Source: Acinetobacter sp. ANC 3813 (GTDB taxonomy: Bacteria > Pseudomonadota > Gammaproteobacteria > Pseudomonadales > Moraxellaceae). From it: a stretch of 64,000 nt of DNA. Within the stretch, counting starts at the first letter, position 1; every line of letters begins with the position of its first letter. The stretch is taken from positions 21,136 through 85,135 of the forward strand of contig NZ_NEGK01000013.1 in NCBI RefSeq assembly GCF_002135435.1, in the 5' to 3' direction. The position numbers and the translations under genes are program-made. The notes beneath the pieces were generated by a model that worked only from the letters and a program-made list of their open reading frames with translations, did no database searches and was not told the DNA's origin. This document shows, piece after piece, positions 1 through 10,298 of the stretch.

Positions 1-1
1 T

Positions 2-1102
2 GCAATTGCTGCTGCTGGTGTTCCTGTATTTGCTTGGAAAGGCGAAACTGAAGAAGAATATAACTGGTGTCTTGAACAGCAAATCAATGTAAATGGCACA
101 CCTTGGGATGCCAACATGATTCTGGATGATGGCGGCGACTTAACACTGCTTGTTCACGAAAAATACCCAGAAGTGATTGCAAAAATCCACGGTGTAACTG
201 AAGAAACGACTACAGGTGTTCAACGTCTGTATGAAATGCTTCGTGATGGCACTTTAAAAGTTCCTGCGATTAACGTAAACGATTCTGTAACGAAGTCTAA
301 AAACGACAACAAATACGGCTGCCGCCACTCATTAAACGATGCAATCAAACGCGGTACAGATATGCTTTTATCTGGCCGTCGTGCACTTGTAATTGGTTAT
401 GGCGATGTAGGTAAAGGCTCTGCACAATCACTTCGTCAAGAAGGTATGATTGTACGTGTAACTGAAGTTGATCCAATCTGTGCAATGCAAGCATGCATGG
501 ACGGTTACGAAGTTGTATCTCCATACAAAAATGGCGTGCAAACGGGTAAGAAAGAAGACGTAAATGCTGATCTTCTTCAAAATACTGACTTAATCGTAAC
601 AACAACGGGTAACTACCACGTTTGTGATTCAGCAATGCTTGATTCATTAAAAGCAGGCGCTGTGGTTTGTAACATCGGTCACTTTGACACTGAAATCGAC
701 ACAAACTACTTACGTGGTTACAAGTGGGTTGAAGTTAAGCCACAAGTTCACCAAGTTTATCGTTCAGAAGACGAAAACAACTACTTAATCCTTTTATCTG
801 AAGGTCGTTTGGTTAACCTTGGTAATGCAACAGGTCACCCATCACGTATTATGGATGGTTCTTTTGCCAACCAAGTATTGGGTCAAATGCACTTATTCGC
901 TGAGAAATTTGCTGATCTTCCAGAATCTGAAAAAACTGCGAAAATCCGTGTAGAACTTATTCCTAAGAAATTAGATGAAGAAGTTGCTGCAGCAATGGTT
1001 GCTGGTTTCGGTGGCGTATTGACGACTTTGACTCAAGAACAAGCTGATTACTTAGGCGTTGCTGTTGAAGGCCCGTTCAAAGCTGAGGCTTATAAATATT
1101 AA
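2..1102 (+). CDS. ahcY: Adenosylhomocysteinase, 5' end outside window
   Basis: S-adenosylhomocysteine hydrolase splits SAH into adenosine and homocysteine, closing the methyl cycle in the cytosol. The reading frame is open from base 2, so the N-terminus lies outside the window and the internal ATG at 116 is not the start. Visible family marks are the [12 protein letters not shown] stretch, the [16 protein letters not shown] segment, the NAD-binding [10 protein letters not shown] loop and the C-terminal end KAEAYKY, in which Lys and Tyr close over the cofactor. metF follows on the same strand after a gap of about 225 bp holding a repeat element. Both genes serve homocysteine and methionine metabolism, so the neighbourhood is functionally coherent. 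The family call is essentially certain. Confidence 0.97.
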   Translation, partial: AIAAAGVPVFAWKGETEEEYNWCLEQQINVNGTPWDANMILDDGGDLTLLVHEKYPEVIAKIHGVTEETTTGVQRLYEMLRDGTLKVPAINVNDSVTKSKNDNKYGCRHSLNDAIKRGTDMLLSGRRALVIGYGDVGKGSAQSLRQEGMIVRVTEVDPICAMQACMDGYEVVSPYKNGVQTGKKEDVNADLLQNTDLIVTTTGNYHVCDSAMLDSLKAGAVVCNIGHFDTEIDTNYLRGYKWVEVKPQVHQVYRSEDENNYLILLSEGRLVNLGNATGHPSRIMDGSFANQVLGQMHLFAEKFADLPESEKTAKIRVELIPKKLDEEVAAAMVAGFGGVLTTLTQEQADYLGVAVEGPFKAEAYKY

Positions 1103-1118
1103 TTGACCCTCACCCCAT

Positions 1119-1281
1119 CCCTCTCCCATAGGGAGAGGGTGACGGCTTCGTTAAATTGAATTCAAGATTAAAATCATATCAATTTAAATAAGCTGGGTGT
1201 TTAACCCTGCATAATTCAGTAATGAATACTCCTCTCCTGAGCGAACTTTAAGCACTGCTTTAAAGTGAAGCGCAAGAGAGG
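1119..1281. repeat. REP-like paired hairpins between ahcY and metF
   Basis: A perfect 9-bp hairpin (CCCTCTCCC at 1119-1127, GGGAGAGGG at 1131-1139) is followed about 90 bp later by a longer folded unit. In that unit CCTCTC (1231-1236) pairs with GAGAGG (1276-1281), enclosing a 7-bp stem ACTTTAA/TTAAAGT (1245-1251 and 1260-1266). Related GGGAGAGGG wording recurs at 1285-1293. This pattern resembles intergenic REP/BIME elements, and it may also end ahcY transcription. No SAH or SAM riboswitch fold was recognised. Confidence 0.45.
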
Positions 1282-1327
1282 TCAGGGAGAGGGTAAACAA
1301 ACAGTATTTATAAAAAAGGATTTGAAC

Positions 1328-2164
1328 ATGTCTAAACAGATTCCTATTTCGTTTGAGTTCTTCCCAACCAAAACTGATGCTGGTGCGGAAAAACTTAAAG
1401 TTGTACATCAAGAACTTCAGTTGCTTAATCCTGAATTTTTCTCTGTAACATATGGTGCAGGCGGCTCTACCCGTGAACGCACATTATCTACATTGAACGA
1501 TTTTAACGGTAAAGGCACACCTGTTGCGCCTCACCTGTCTTGTATTGGTGACAGCAAAAAACGTATTGCTGAATTGCTGGATTTATATAAATCACAAGGG
1601 ATTGACCGTATTGTTGCACTGCGCGGTGATTTACCGTCGGGTCAAGTTGGCTTAGGTGAATTGCCTTATGCAACTGACCTTGTACGTTTCATCCGTGAAC
1701 ACACAGGCAATCACTTCAAAATTGAAGTTGCAGCTTATCCAGAAATGCACCCGCAAGCGGACAGCTTTGACCTAGATATCAAACGTTTCTGTGACAAAGC
1801 CAATGCAGGCGCTAATGCAGCCTTAACACAGTTCTTCTTTAATCCAGATGCATACTTCTACTTTGTAGAGCGCATTCAAAAAGAAGGTGTGAACATTCCT
1901 GTTGCTCCAGGCATCATGCCAATTACCAATGCAAGCAACCTGATTCGCTTTGCAGACGGTACAGGCGCTGAGATTCCGCGCTGGATCCGCAAACAGCTTG
2001 CAACCTATGGCGATGACACAGCGTCGATCAAAGCCTTCGGTCATGAAGTGATTGTAAAACTTTGCGAACGCCTCATCGCTGGCGGCGCGCCAAGCCTGCA
2101 TTTCTACACCATGAACACCACAGATCCAACTCGTCAGCTTGTTACTGACCTTGGCTTAGCTTAA
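1328..2164 (+). CDS. metF: Methylenetetrahydrofolate reductase
   Basis: MetF is the FAD enzyme that reduces 5,10-methylene-THF to 5-methyl-THF, the methyl donor for homocysteine methylation. The ATG at 1328 is chosen because a purine-rich AAAAAAGGA lies just upstream and the protein then begins MSKQIPISFEFFPTK, as MetF proteins do. An upstream in-frame start at 1265 would add 21 residues encoded by repeat sequence and is unlikely. The 278-residue product is near the usual length and shows the TIM-barrel marks SVTYGAGGSTRERT, ALRGDLP and ITQFFF-like AALTQFFFNPDAY. It lies downstream of ahcY, with which it shares the methionine cycle. Confidence 0.96.
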   Translation: MSKQIPISFEFFPTKTDAGAEKLKVVHQELQLLNPEFFSVTYGAGGSTRERTLSTLNDFNGKGTPVAPHLSCIGDSKKRIAELLDLYKSQGIDRIVALRGDLPSGQVGLGELPYATDLVRFIREHTGNHFKIEVAAYPEMHPQADSFDLDIKRFCDKANAGANAALTQFFFNPDAYFYFVERIQKEGVNIPVAPGIMPITNASNLIRFADGTGAEIPRWIRKQLATYGDDTASIKAFGHEVIVKLCERLIAGGAPSLHFYTMNTTDPTRQLVTDLGLA

Positions 2165-2188
2165 ACCTCATTGCACGAGTAATATTCA

Positions 2189-2905
2189 ATGCCCCGTTTT
2201 TTTATTGAAGCTGATTTAACTGTTGATACGGTTGTCGAATTAACTGAAACAGTCTTTCATCATTGGGTCAAAGTCTTACGTGCGCAATCGGGTGAAAAAG
2301 CCACCTTGTTCAATGGACAAGGCGGTGAATATGAAGTGCAGCTGACCGATGTTCAAAAAAAGTCAGCTGCAGTTCAAGTCCTTACATTTAATCCAGACAA
2401 TCGCATCCCTGCTTTTCACGCTTTGCTTGGCCAAGTCATGAGCAAAGGCGACCGAATGGACTACGCCATTCAAAAATCGGTAGAACTGGGTGTTTCTGAA
2501 ATTCAACTGCTCACTTCTGAGCGCTGCGAGATGCGCTTAAAGTACGACCGTGACCAAAAGAAACTGGATCACTGGCAAGGCATTGCAATTGCTGCCTGCG
2601 AACAATGCGGCATGAATATTGTGCCAAAAATTCTTGCACCGATCAGTTTAGAGAAATGGCTTGCAACAGAATTACCTCAGACTAAACTTGTCCTAGCGCC
2701 GAATAAAGATGAGATTAATGTATTAGCAGATGCAACTGCCAGAATTGCACTGCTTATTGGCCCAGAAGGCGGTTTAAGTGAAGCTGAAATTCAGCAAGCA
2801 AATCGCGCTGGATTTAAAAATTGGTGTATTGGTTCACGTATTTTACGCACCGAAACAGCGCCAATTGTTGCATTATCAATTCTGAATTACAGCCTAAAAG
2901 TTTAG
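2189..2905 (+). CDS. rsmE: 16S rRNA m3U1498 methyltransferase
   Basis: RsmE methylates N3 of U1498 in 16S rRNA using SAM. The 238-residue product has an N-terminal PUA-like domain (MPRFFIEADLTVD, then HHWVKVLRAQSGEKATLFNG) and a C-terminal SPOUT domain. The SPOUT trefoil-knot motifs are LLIGPEGGLSEAEI and the terminal GSRILRTETAPIVAL. It begins only 24 bp after the metF stop, so read-through from metF is likely. The length is normal and nothing is missing. Confidence 0.95.
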   Translation: MPRFFIEADLTVDTVVELTETVFHHWVKVLRAQSGEKATLFNGQGGEYEVQLTDVQKKSAAVQVLTFNPDNRIPAFHALLGQVMSKGDRMDYAIQKSVELGVSEIQLLTSERCEMRLKYDRDQKKLDHWQGIAIAACEQCGMNIVPKILAPISLEKWLATELPQTKLVLAPNKDEINVLADATARIALLIGPEGGLSEAEIQQANRAGFKNWCIGSRILRTETAPIVALSILNYSLKV

Positions 2906-3067
2906 TTCATCTGAATATTATATTTTTGTATACAATTTGATTGATTTTTATGCCTAAGGTAATTAGTCTTAATCGCAGCAGATTAAAAATATGCAATGAA
3001 AACAATAGCGTTTGGACTACAAGAAAAAAAGCTAAAATTAATACACTGATATAAGGCCATTATATTG

Positions 3068-5947
3068 ATGAGAGATGATCAATATGTCTTCATAAAGCAG
3101 TATAACCATGCTGCCCAAATTGAGAATACACTGCGTTTGAGCCGTTATTTTCTCATTAGTATTCTTATTATCTGTCTTTATATCTTTTGCATTTACCAAA
3201 TTTATTTCAACAGATCAGATTTATATTTTAATGTCTGGTTTATTACGATTGAGTTATTCAGCAGTTTTTGCTGGCTCATTAGCACCATTTATTTTAAACC
3301 GCAGCAATACAGCCTAAAAATGGCGCATCGCTGGCTGCAATTTCAGTGCTTCAGTGTGGGCAGCCTGATCGCCGCCGGCATTTTTATACTTTATTATTAT
3401 TTACCCGCTGTAAATCCAAACTTCACAGATATTCAAGCATTAACGGTATCAGCCCTCCTGCTGATCGTGACTCAAACCTTTGGCCTGACGTATTTAACCC
3501 AAAAACTGAATTACTTCTGTTTGGCATTTTTACCGTCAATTGTGCCTTATCTGGTTTCGCAGTTTGTTTTAATTGAACAAACCAACCCTTTATTCAGCCT
3601 CACCATCAATTTTGCCTTAATTGTCATTTTGCTTTGTGCCACAACGTCTTTTCGCATACACCGCCGCATTTCTACGCTCTATGCCAAAAACAGCCTGCTG
3701 GTCCGCGAGGCAGAACAGCAAGTGGTTTGGACGGATGATTTGTGCAAGCAGCTGAAAAATGAAATCAATCATTCCAAAGATATTGAAATGCAACTGCAGC
3801 TGAACAATCAGCTCTTGGAACAAAAAGTCAAAGAGCGGACTTTTGATATTGAGCAAATGAATAAAAACTTGGAGGATCAGCAGCAGAACCTACAGCTGGC
3901 GCATGAAATGGCGGGTCTGCGGCCTTGGGATTGGAATATTAAAGAACGGAAAATTTCCCTTACCAATAATCATAAAGAAATAACCCAGCGCGGCTCAAAA
4001 GAACATCATCATCAATTGCTGCAAACCATACATCCAGATGATGTGATTTCATTTAAAGATGCCATGAAACAGCATCTTCGCGGGCAAAATGACCGCTACG
4101 AATCCACGTATCGTGTGCAAAACAATCTGACAGGTAAATGGAGCTGGGTGCATGATATTGGCCACGTCATTGCGCGTGATCCAAAAACCAACCGCCCAAT
4201 CCGTATGGTGGGTATCCGCAGGGACATTCATCAGGAACGTACGTCTCAGGAACGTTTAAAGTTAGCTGCCAGCGTGGTTGAGCAAGCCGCAGAAGGCATA
4301 TTTATATTAGATGCAGAATTATGCTTTATCGATGTGAATCCATTCTATGAGCAGCTGACGGGCTTTAGCCATGAACAAATCATGGGTAAGCATATCTTTG
4401 ATATTACAGAAAATTATAAAACTAAACAGCGCAGCATACACTCAAGCATCCTGAAGCAAGTTCATCAGAATCAGCTTTATGATGGTGAAATTGCAGAGAA
4501 ATTTCTTTCAGGCAAGGAATTGACGCTATGGATGCATATTAATGCCGTACTGGATGATCAAAGCCGTGTAACGCACTATATAGGCATTGTGTCCGATTTG
4601 ACGGAGCGCAAACTGCAAGAACAACGCCTGTCATATTTAGAAAATTACGACACCTTAACGGATTTGCCTAACCGTTTTTACTATAACTATCAGCTGCATC
4701 AGTACTTGGTTTCACAGCAGGATTCCATCAAGCAGCTGGCTGTTATTCGCCTGAATATCGATAGATTCCGTCCGCTGAATGAGTATCTGAGCAATAATGG
4801 CGGTGATGAACTTTTGCGCCAAGTTGCGCAGCGCCTGCGTCTGACCAATGCTGAAGCCTTATTTGTTGCGCATCTCAACGGTGATGATTTCTCTATTGTG
4901 TATGAAATTTCACATATTCGCCCCTCAGTGATCGAGCATTGTGAACGCGTAGCAAAAGCATTTACCGTACCCTTTAATATTTTCGGTCAAGATCATGTGA
5001 TTACCTTGTCTATGGGTATTGCGTTCTATCCTGAACATGGCCGTCAGCTGGACTATTTAAACAACTGCGCAGAGCAAGCGCTGACTGAAGCCAAAAATTT
5101 AGGCGGCAACACCATCCGCTTATACTCCAATGAAAATACTGCCTTGCTCGAACAAGGCATTTTCTTAGAGCGCGATTTGCGTAAAGCCATTCAGAGCAAT
5201 GAACTTGTCGTGTATTACCAGCCAAAAATAAATTTTAGAGGCAAAAATGTCTATGGTTTTGAAGCACTGGTGCGCTGGAATCATCCTGAAAAAGGCATTA
5301 TTCCGCCAGGGCTATTTATTCCGCTTGCGGAGCAAACCAGCCTGATTTCTGATATTGGCCGTATTGTTATTCAGCAAACGGCAAAACAGATCAAGAAATG
5401 GAATCAAATGGGCTTTAATAACATTTGTGTCTCAGTCAATGTCGTTGCGCAGCAATTGCGCCGCGGTCAGCTGCTGACAGATTTAGATGCCGCTATTCAA
5501 AATAACCAGATTTCAGGCACAAGTCTTGAGTTAGAAATCACAGAATCCTCTTTAATTGAAAACTCAGAATCTGTGAAAAACTTATTAAAAGAAATCAAAG
5601 ACCGTCAAATCAATATTTCACTGGATGATTTTGGAACTGGCTATTCTTCACTCTCCTATCTGGCTGATTTTCCAATTGATGTATTAAAAATAGACCGCAG
5701 CTTTATTTCTAAAATTGGGCAAACTAAACAAGAAGCGATTGTGAGCGCTATGGTCGCCATGGGCAAAGCGATGGGCCTCACAGTGGTTGCAGAAGGAATT
5801 GAAACACAGGAGCAGCTGCAATACCTGCAAGATTTAGATTGTGACATCGCCCAAGGTTACTTCTTCTCTAAGCCGCTGCCAGAAGCCGAAGCAACCACTT
5901 ATTTAAAGCAAAATCTGCCCGCTCCTACTTATACATACTTAATATAA
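3068..5947 (+). CDS. Membrane PAS-PAS-GGDEF-EAL cyclic-di-GMP protein
   Basis: A 959-residue inner-membrane signalling protein. Residues about 25-200 hold five or six hydrophobic helices. A coiled-coil linker (about 205-275) follows, then two PAS sensor segments (about 275-520), a GGDEF domain and an EAL domain. The cyclase signature reads NGDDF (near residue 604) instead of GGDEF, so cyclase activity is doubtful. The EAL domain keeps FEALVRW (near residue 732), EITESSLIE, LDDFGTGYSSL and the late VVAEGIET motif, which fits an active phosphodiesterase. A TTG immediately precedes the ATG at 3068; the ATG is preferred. The gene stands alone between rsmE and maeB, and its input signal cannot be read from the sequence. 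Confidence 0.88.
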   Translation: MRDDQYVFIKQYNHAAQIENTLRLSRYFLISILIICLYIFCIYQIYFNRSDLYFNVWFITIELFSSFCWLISTIYFKPQQYSLKMAHRWLQFQCFSVGSLIAAGIFILYYYLPAVNPNFTDIQALTVSALLLIVTQTFGLTYLTQKLNYFCLAFLPSIVPYLVSQFVLIEQTNPLFSLTINFALIVILLCATTSFRIHRRISTLYAKNSLLVREAEQQVVWTDDLCKQLKNEINHSKDIEMQLQLNNQLLEQKVKERTFDIEQMNKNLEDQQQNLQLAHEMAGLRPWDWNIKERKISLTNNHKEITQRGSKEHHHQLLQTIHPDDVISFKDAMKQHLRGQNDRYESTYRVQNNLTGKWSWVHDIGHVIARDPKTNRPIRMVGIRRDIHQERTSQERLKLAASVVEQAAEGIFILDAELCFIDVNPFYEQLTGFSHEQIMGKHIFDITENYKTKQRSIHSSILKQVHQNQLYDGEIAEKFLSGKELTLWMHINAVLDDQSRVTHYIGIVSDLTERKLQEQRLSYLENYDTLTDLPNRFYYNYQLHQYLVSQQDSIKQLAVIRLNIDRFRPLNEYLSNNGGDELLRQVAQRLRLTNAEALFVAHLNGDDFSIVYEISHIRPSVIEHCERVAKAFTVPFNIFGQDHVITLSMGIAFYPEHGRQLDYLNNCAEQALTEAKNLGGNTIRLYSNENTALLEQGIFLERDLRKAIQSNELVVYYQPKINFRGKNVYGFEALVRWNHPEKGIIPPGLFIPLAEQTSLISDIGRIVIQQTAKQIKKWNQMGFNNICVSVNVVAQQLRRGQLLTDLDAAIQNNQISGTSLELEITESSLIENSESVKNLLKEIKDRQINISLDDFGTGYSSLSYLADFPIDVLKIDRSFISKIGQTKQEAIVSAMVAMGKAMGLTVVAEGIETQEQLQYLQDLDCDIAQGYFFSKPLPEAEATTYLKQNLPAPTYTYLI

Positions 5948-6085
5948 GTCAAACGGATCTAGGAATAAGTTTGTTGGAAAAAGGCACTTTAGCGACTGGG
6001 CTAAGTGTCTAACAAGTGATATATTCAAGCATAATTTAGAAACACCACCCGCATTTTTGGGCAACTCAGAACAAACGAGATACAG

Positions 6086-8365
6086 ATGGACGATCAATCT
6101 TTAAAACAGCAGGCTTTGTATTATCACGAATTCCCAACACCGGGAAAAATCAGCGTTACTCCAAGCAAACAATTGGTCAACCAGCACGATTTAGCTCTCG
6201 CATACTCTCCAGGTGTAGCAGCACCATGTTTAGAAATTGAACGTGACCCATCAACCGCAGCGCTTTACACAGCACGCGGCAACTTAGTTGCAGTAGTCAG
6301 TAACGGTACAGCCGTACTTGGCTTGGGCAACATCGGTCCTTTAGCATCTAAACCAGTAATGGAAGGTAAAGGCGTATTGTTCAAAAAATTTGCTGGTGTC
6401 GATGTTTTTGACATTGAAATTGCAGAAAATGATCCAGACAAAATCGTTGATATTGTTGCAGCGCTAGAGCCTACTTTTGGCGGTATTAACCTTGAAGACA
6501 TCAAGGCGCCAGAATGTTTCTACATCGAGCAGAAACTTCGCGAACGCATGAATATTCCTGTATTCCATGACGACCAGCACGGCACATCAATTATTGTGGG
6601 TTCTGCACTGCTCAACGCTTTGCAATTGAACGGCAAAAAAATTGATGAAATTAAAATTGTTGCTTCAGGCGCTGGCGCAGCTGCGCTTTCATGCTTGAAT
6701 TTGCTTTGCGCGCTAGGCGCAAACAAAGAAAACATCATTGTTGCGGATTCACGCGGTCTATTGACCACTAAACGTGAAGGCTTAGATGAATCTAAAAAAG
6801 CGTATGTACAAGACATCGAAGGCTCACAGCTGGCGGATGTTATGGAAGGCGCAGACATGTTCCTTGGCCTTTCTGCAGCAGGCATTTTGACCAAAGAAAT
6901 GGTTAAAGTAATGGCTAAGGATCCGATTATCTTTGCACTTGCAAACCCAGATCCTGAAATTCTGCCAGAACATGCACACGAAGCGCGCTCAGATGTCATT
7001 ATGGCAACTGGCCGTTCGGATTATCCAAACCAAGTAAACAATGCGCTGTGCTTCCCTTACATCTTCCGCGGTGCGCTGGATGTGGGTGCAACCACCATTA
7101 ATGAAGAAATGAAGATTGCTTGTGTGCATGCGATTGCACGCATGGCGCATGTTGAAGCTGACGCAGCGTCTTATGGTGAAAAATCTGCTTCATTTGGCCG
7201 TGATTACCTTATTCCGCGTCCACTAGATCAGCGCTTGATTCTAGAAATTGCGCCTGCAATTGCGCAAGCAGCCATGGATTCTGGCGTAGCAACACGTCCA
7301 ATCCAAGACTTCTCTGCTTACCGTCAGCGTTTGTCTGAGTTTGTTTATAACTCAGCATTCATGATGAAGCCAATTTTTGCACAAGCGAAAACAGATCCGA
7401 AACGCATTGCTTATGCGGAAGGTGAAGATTTACGCGTACTTCGCGCTGTGCAGATTGCAGTAGATGAAGATTTGGCAAAACCAATTTTGGTTGGCCGTCC
7501 TGCTGTAATCGAAGCGAATATCAAAAAATTAGGCCTTCGCCTTGAAGATGGTGTGAATATCACAATTGTCGATCAAGAAAAAAACCCTGATTACGATAAG
7601 TTTGCAGAAGATTACTACAGCATCATGCAGCGTAAAGGCGTTACACCTGAATATGCGCAGCGCGAAGCGCGCCGCCGTTCTACACTTATCGCGGCAATGC
7701 TTGTTCGCCATGGTGTTGCTGACGGCATGCTGTGCGGTACATATTCAAGCTACGACATTCACTTAGACTTCGTCAGCAATGTGATTGGTCTAAAAGAAGG
7801 CCGCAATAACTTCTTCACGCTGAATGCATTGATGCTTGAAGATCGCAACCTGTTTATTGCTGATACTTACATTAACCGTAATCCAACAGCTGAACAGCTT
7901 GCTGAAATGACTATTTTAGCGGCTGAAGAAGTACGCCGTTTTGGTATTACACCGCGTGTAGCACTGCTTTCACATTCAAGTTTCGGTTCTGACCAGCATG
8001 ATCCAAGCGCGCAAAAAATGCGTAAGGTTTATGATATTTTGTCAGAAATTGCGCCTGAGCTTGAAGTTGAAGGAGAAATGCATGGTGACGCCGCGCTGGA
8101 TGAAAATATTCGCCATTTCGCATACCCGAACTCACGTTTCAAAGGTTCTGCGAACTTGCTGATTATGCCTAATCTGGATGCAGCGAACATTTCATTCAAC
8201 TTATTGAAATCAACATCAGGCAGTAACGTGACTATTGGTCCTATTCTGCTTGGCGCTGCAAAACCAGTTCATATTTTAACACCTACAGCGACAACACGCC
8301 GCTTAGTGAATATGACTGCTTTAACTGTTGCAGAGATTCAAGAAAACGAGAAAAGCGCACTGTAA
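6086..8365 (+). CDS. maeB: NADP-dependent malic enzyme, MaeB type with PTA domain
   Basis: This enzyme decarboxylates malate to pyruvate with NADPH formation. The 759-residue length and two-part layout are those of MaeB. A malic-enzyme domain (about 1-410) shows [15 protein letters not shown], the metal/substrate region [13 protein letters not shown] and the nucleotide loop [10 protein letters not shown] phosphotransacetylase-like domain (about 430-759) ends in [17 protein letters not shown]. In MaeB the PTA-like part is usually regulatory rather than catalytic. A hairpin terminator follows the stop and overlaps the next gene's ribosome-binding site. Confidence 0.95.
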   Translation: MDDQSLKQQALYYHEFPTPGKISVTPSKQLVNQHDLALAYSPGVAAPCLEIERDPSTAALYTARGNLVAVVSNGTAVLGLGNIGPLASKPVMEGKGVLFKKFAGVDVFDIEIAENDPDKIVDIVAALEPTFGGINLEDIKAPECFYIEQKLRERMNIPVFHDDQHGTSIIVGSALLNALQLNGKKIDEIKIVASGAGAAALSCLNLLCALGANKENIIVADSRGLLTTKREGLDESKKAYVQDIEGSQLADVMEGADMFLGLSAAGILTKEMVKVMAKDPIIFALANPDPEILPEHAHEARSDVIMATGRSDYPNQVNNALCFPYIFRGALDVGATTINEEMKIACVHAIARMAHVEADAASYGEKSASFGRDYLIPRPLDQRLILEIAPAIAQAAMDSGVATRPIQDFSAYRQRLSEFVYNSAFMMKPIFAQAKTDPKRIAYAEGEDLRVLRAVQIAVDEDLAKPILVGRPAVIEANIKKLGLRLEDGVNITIVDQEKNPDYDKFAEDYYSIMQRKGVTPEYAQREARRRSTLIAAMLVRHGVADGMLCGTYSSYDIHLDFVSNVIGLKEGRNNFFTLNALMLEDRNLFIADTYINRNPTAEQLAEMTILAAEEVRRFGITPRVALLSHSSFGSDQHDPSAQKMRKVYDILSEIAPELEVEGEMHGDAALDENIRHFAYPNSRFKGSANLLIMPNLDAANISFNLLKSTSGSNVTIGPILLGAAKPVHILTPTATTRRLVNMTALTVAEIQENEKSAL

Positions 8366-8398
8366 TTTAGCTCGCTAGATCACACTTTGTGACTTGAG

Positions 8399-8445
8399 AA
8401 AACCTCTATTCTGTTGCATGATGGCTTCAAGAATAGAGGTTTTTT
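8399..8445 (+). terminator. 14-bp hairpin ending maeB, containing the cca ribosome-binding site
   Basis: AAAACCTCTATTCT (8399-8412) is perfectly complementary to 8430-8443, with a 17-nt loop and a run of T at 8440-8445. It looks like a rho-independent terminator for maeB. The right arm contains AGAGGT (8435-8440), the best Shine-Dalgarno for the cca ATG at 8447, so any read-through transcript would fold its own cca ribosome site into a stem. Confidence 0.8.
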
Positions 8446-8446
8446 C

Positions 8447-9682
8447 ATGCAAGTTTATTTAGTAGGCGGTGCAGTGCGTGATCAGCTGCTCGGACACCCC
8501 TATCACGAAAAAGATTATGTTGTTGTCGGTGCAACGCCGGAACAAATGCTTGCTCAAGGCTATCAGCCCGTGGGTAAAGATTTCCCTGTTTTTCTACATC
8601 CTGAAACCAAAGATGAATACGCGCTAGCCCGCACGGAACGCAAGTCTGGTCACGGCTATCACGGCTTTGAATTTTATACCGATGTCGCGGTTACCCTTGA
8701 ACAGGATTTAATTCGCCGCGATTTAACCATTAATGCCATCGCAAAAGATGATGACGGAAATTTATATGATCCGTATGGCGGTCAAAAAGATTTAGATCAG
8801 AGGATTTTACGCCATGTATCTGAAGCTTTTGTAGAAGATCCATTACGAGTACTGCGCATTGCCCGCTTTGCGGCCCGCTATAAAACTTTAGGCTTTAAAG
8901 TTGCAGATGAAACTTTAGCGCTGATGAAAGAACTGGCTTCATCAGGTGAGCTAGAAGCGCTGACACCAGAGCGTGTCTGGAAAGAAACCTCTCGCGCACT
9001 TATGGAAGATCATGCAGACGAATATTTTGAAGTCCTGCGTGCATGCAGCGCTTTAAAAGTTCTGTTTCCAGAGATCGATGCGCTATATGGCATTCCTCAG
9101 CGCCCTGAGTATCATCCTGAAATCGACTGCGGTATTCACACCATGATGTCGCTGCAGCAGGCTTGCCGCGCTAATTATTCTTTAGATGTGCGCTTTGCGG
9201 TATTGGTGCATGACTTGGGCAAAGCCTTGACTCCTGTTGATGAACTTCCGCGCCATATCATGCATGAAGAGCGCGGCATAAAGCCTGTGACAGAAGTCTG
9301 TGACCGTCTTCGCGTGCCGACCATTACTAAACAATTGGCCTTAGCTGTTTGCAAAGAACATTTGAAATGCCATCAGGCGCTTACGTTAAAACCTGGCACT
9401 TTATGGCGTCTGCTGCAGCGTTTGGATGTTCTGCGCCGTCCTGAACGGGTTGAAGCCTTTGTACAAGCTTGTGAATGCGATTCCCGCGGACGTCTCGGTT
9501 TAGAAGACCGTGACTATCCTCAATCGCAGTATGTGCTGGATGCAATGCAAGTTGTGCGCAGCATTAAAGCACAAGATTTGCCGCCTGAGATTCAAGGGCC
9601 AGATATTGGTGAAATGCTGATTGAGCGCCGAATTGCAGCGCTTGGCGTTTTAAAAGCTCAATACACTGCTCTTGCTGATTAA
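8447..9682 (+). CDS. cca: CCA-adding tRNA nucleotidyltransferase
   Basis: Cca adds or repairs the 3' CCA of tRNA. The 411-residue protein starts MQVYLVGGAVRDQLLG at the ATG at 8447, 6 bp after AGAGGT. A TTG at 8414 would start inside the maeB terminator and is rejected. It is a class II nucleotidyltransferase: the GGAVRD phosphate loop, the catalytic strand EKDYVVVGATP and RRDLTINAIA come first. These are followed by FVEDPLRVLRIARFAARY, and an HD-type phosphohydrolase segment (VLVHDLGKAL) is present as in E. coli Cca. A strong terminator follows. Confidence 0.95.
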   Translation: MQVYLVGGAVRDQLLGHPYHEKDYVVVGATPEQMLAQGYQPVGKDFPVFLHPETKDEYALARTERKSGHGYHGFEFYTDVAVTLEQDLIRRDLTINAIAKDDDGNLYDPYGGQKDLDQRILRHVSEAFVEDPLRVLRIARFAARYKTLGFKVADETLALMKELASSGELEALTPERVWKETSRALMEDHADEYFEVLRACSALKVLFPEIDALYGIPQRPEYHPEIDCGIHTMMSLQQACRANYSLDVRFAVLVHDLGKALTPVDELPRHIMHEERGIKPVTEVCDRLRVPTITKQLALAVCKEHLKCHQALTLKPGTLWRLLQRLDVLRRPERVEAFVQACECDSRGRLGLEDRDYPQSQYVLDAMQVVRSIKAQDLPPEIQGPDIGEMLIERRIAALGVLKAQYTALAD

Positions 9683-9696
9683 GCATATTCTGAAAT

Positions 9697-9722
9697 AAAA
9701 AAGCTCCTTTGGGAGCTTTTTT
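9697..9722 (+). terminator. Rho-independent terminator after cca
   Basis: GCTCC (9703-9707) pairs with GGAGC (9712-9716) around a 4-nt loop, flanked by six A before and six T after. This symmetrical layout could terminate on either strand, but only the + strand has an upstream gene nearby. Confidence 0.85.
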
Positions 9723-9857
9723 ATTTTTGGCGAAACAGTAATAAAGATGCAAAAAACATAATAACAACGTTAATGTTCATCGTTTTTGCAACAATCTTTA
9801 CAGTCAATCTGCCAATAAAACATTTATGCTCGAACTTAACAATGAAGCAGATACTAT

Positions 9858-10298
9858 ATGCAAGCCTCTATACGCCCATTGCAATTAAACACTGATCTTA
9901 ACGACATTCACCGTCTTACCCAGCAACTTGGTTATGAAATTGAGCTTGAACGCATTCAAAAGCACTGGCAACTCATTCATTTAGATCCGAATTATCAAAC
10001 ATTAGTTATCGAGTCTAACGTTCAGGTCATTGGCTATGCAGGATTGATCAAACAATACAGCTGGGAATTTGAGGATGGTTTTATTCGGATTCAGGCTTTT
10101 GTTATTGATGAGCAGTATAGAGGTCTTGGCTTAGGCAAAACGCTGATGCAGGCTATTGAAAAAATGGCGATCAAACAAGGTTTAAAGCGTATTTTACTCA
10201 ACAGCGGCAATCGTCCAGAACGCTATGCAGCCCATGCTTTTTATAAAAATTTAGGCTTTGAAGCCTATAGTTTGGGCTTTACGAAATACTTAAAGTGA
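9858..10298 (+). CDS. GNAT-family N-acetyltransferase
   Basis: A 146-residue acetyltransferase of the GNAT fold, which transfers acetyl from acetyl-CoA to an amine. The acetyl-CoA loop is visible as VIDEQYRGLGLGKTLMQAIE (Q/R-x-x-G-x-G/A), followed by the late motif YAAHAFYKNLGFE that closes the fold. The substrate cannot be deduced. The gene is preceded by about 175 bp holding the cca terminator and AT-rich DNA, so it probably has its own promoter. It converges on epmA. Confidence 0.85.
   Translation: MQASIRPLQLNTDLNDIHRLTQQLGYEIELERIQKHWQLIHLDPNYQTLVIESNVQVIGYAGLIKQYSWEFEDGFIRIQAFVIDEQYRGLGLGKTLMQAIEKMAIKQGLKRILLNSGNRPERYAAHAFYKNLGFEAYSLGFTKYLK

Noticed and set aside
1103..1327. SAM or SAH riboswitch upstream of metF
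   Set aside because: No recognisable riboswitch core; the hairpins look like a repeat element.
6520..6999. 159-residue minus-strand frame inside maeB
   Set aside because: Opposite-strand shadow of a well-supported gene; composition reflects the complement of maeB codons.
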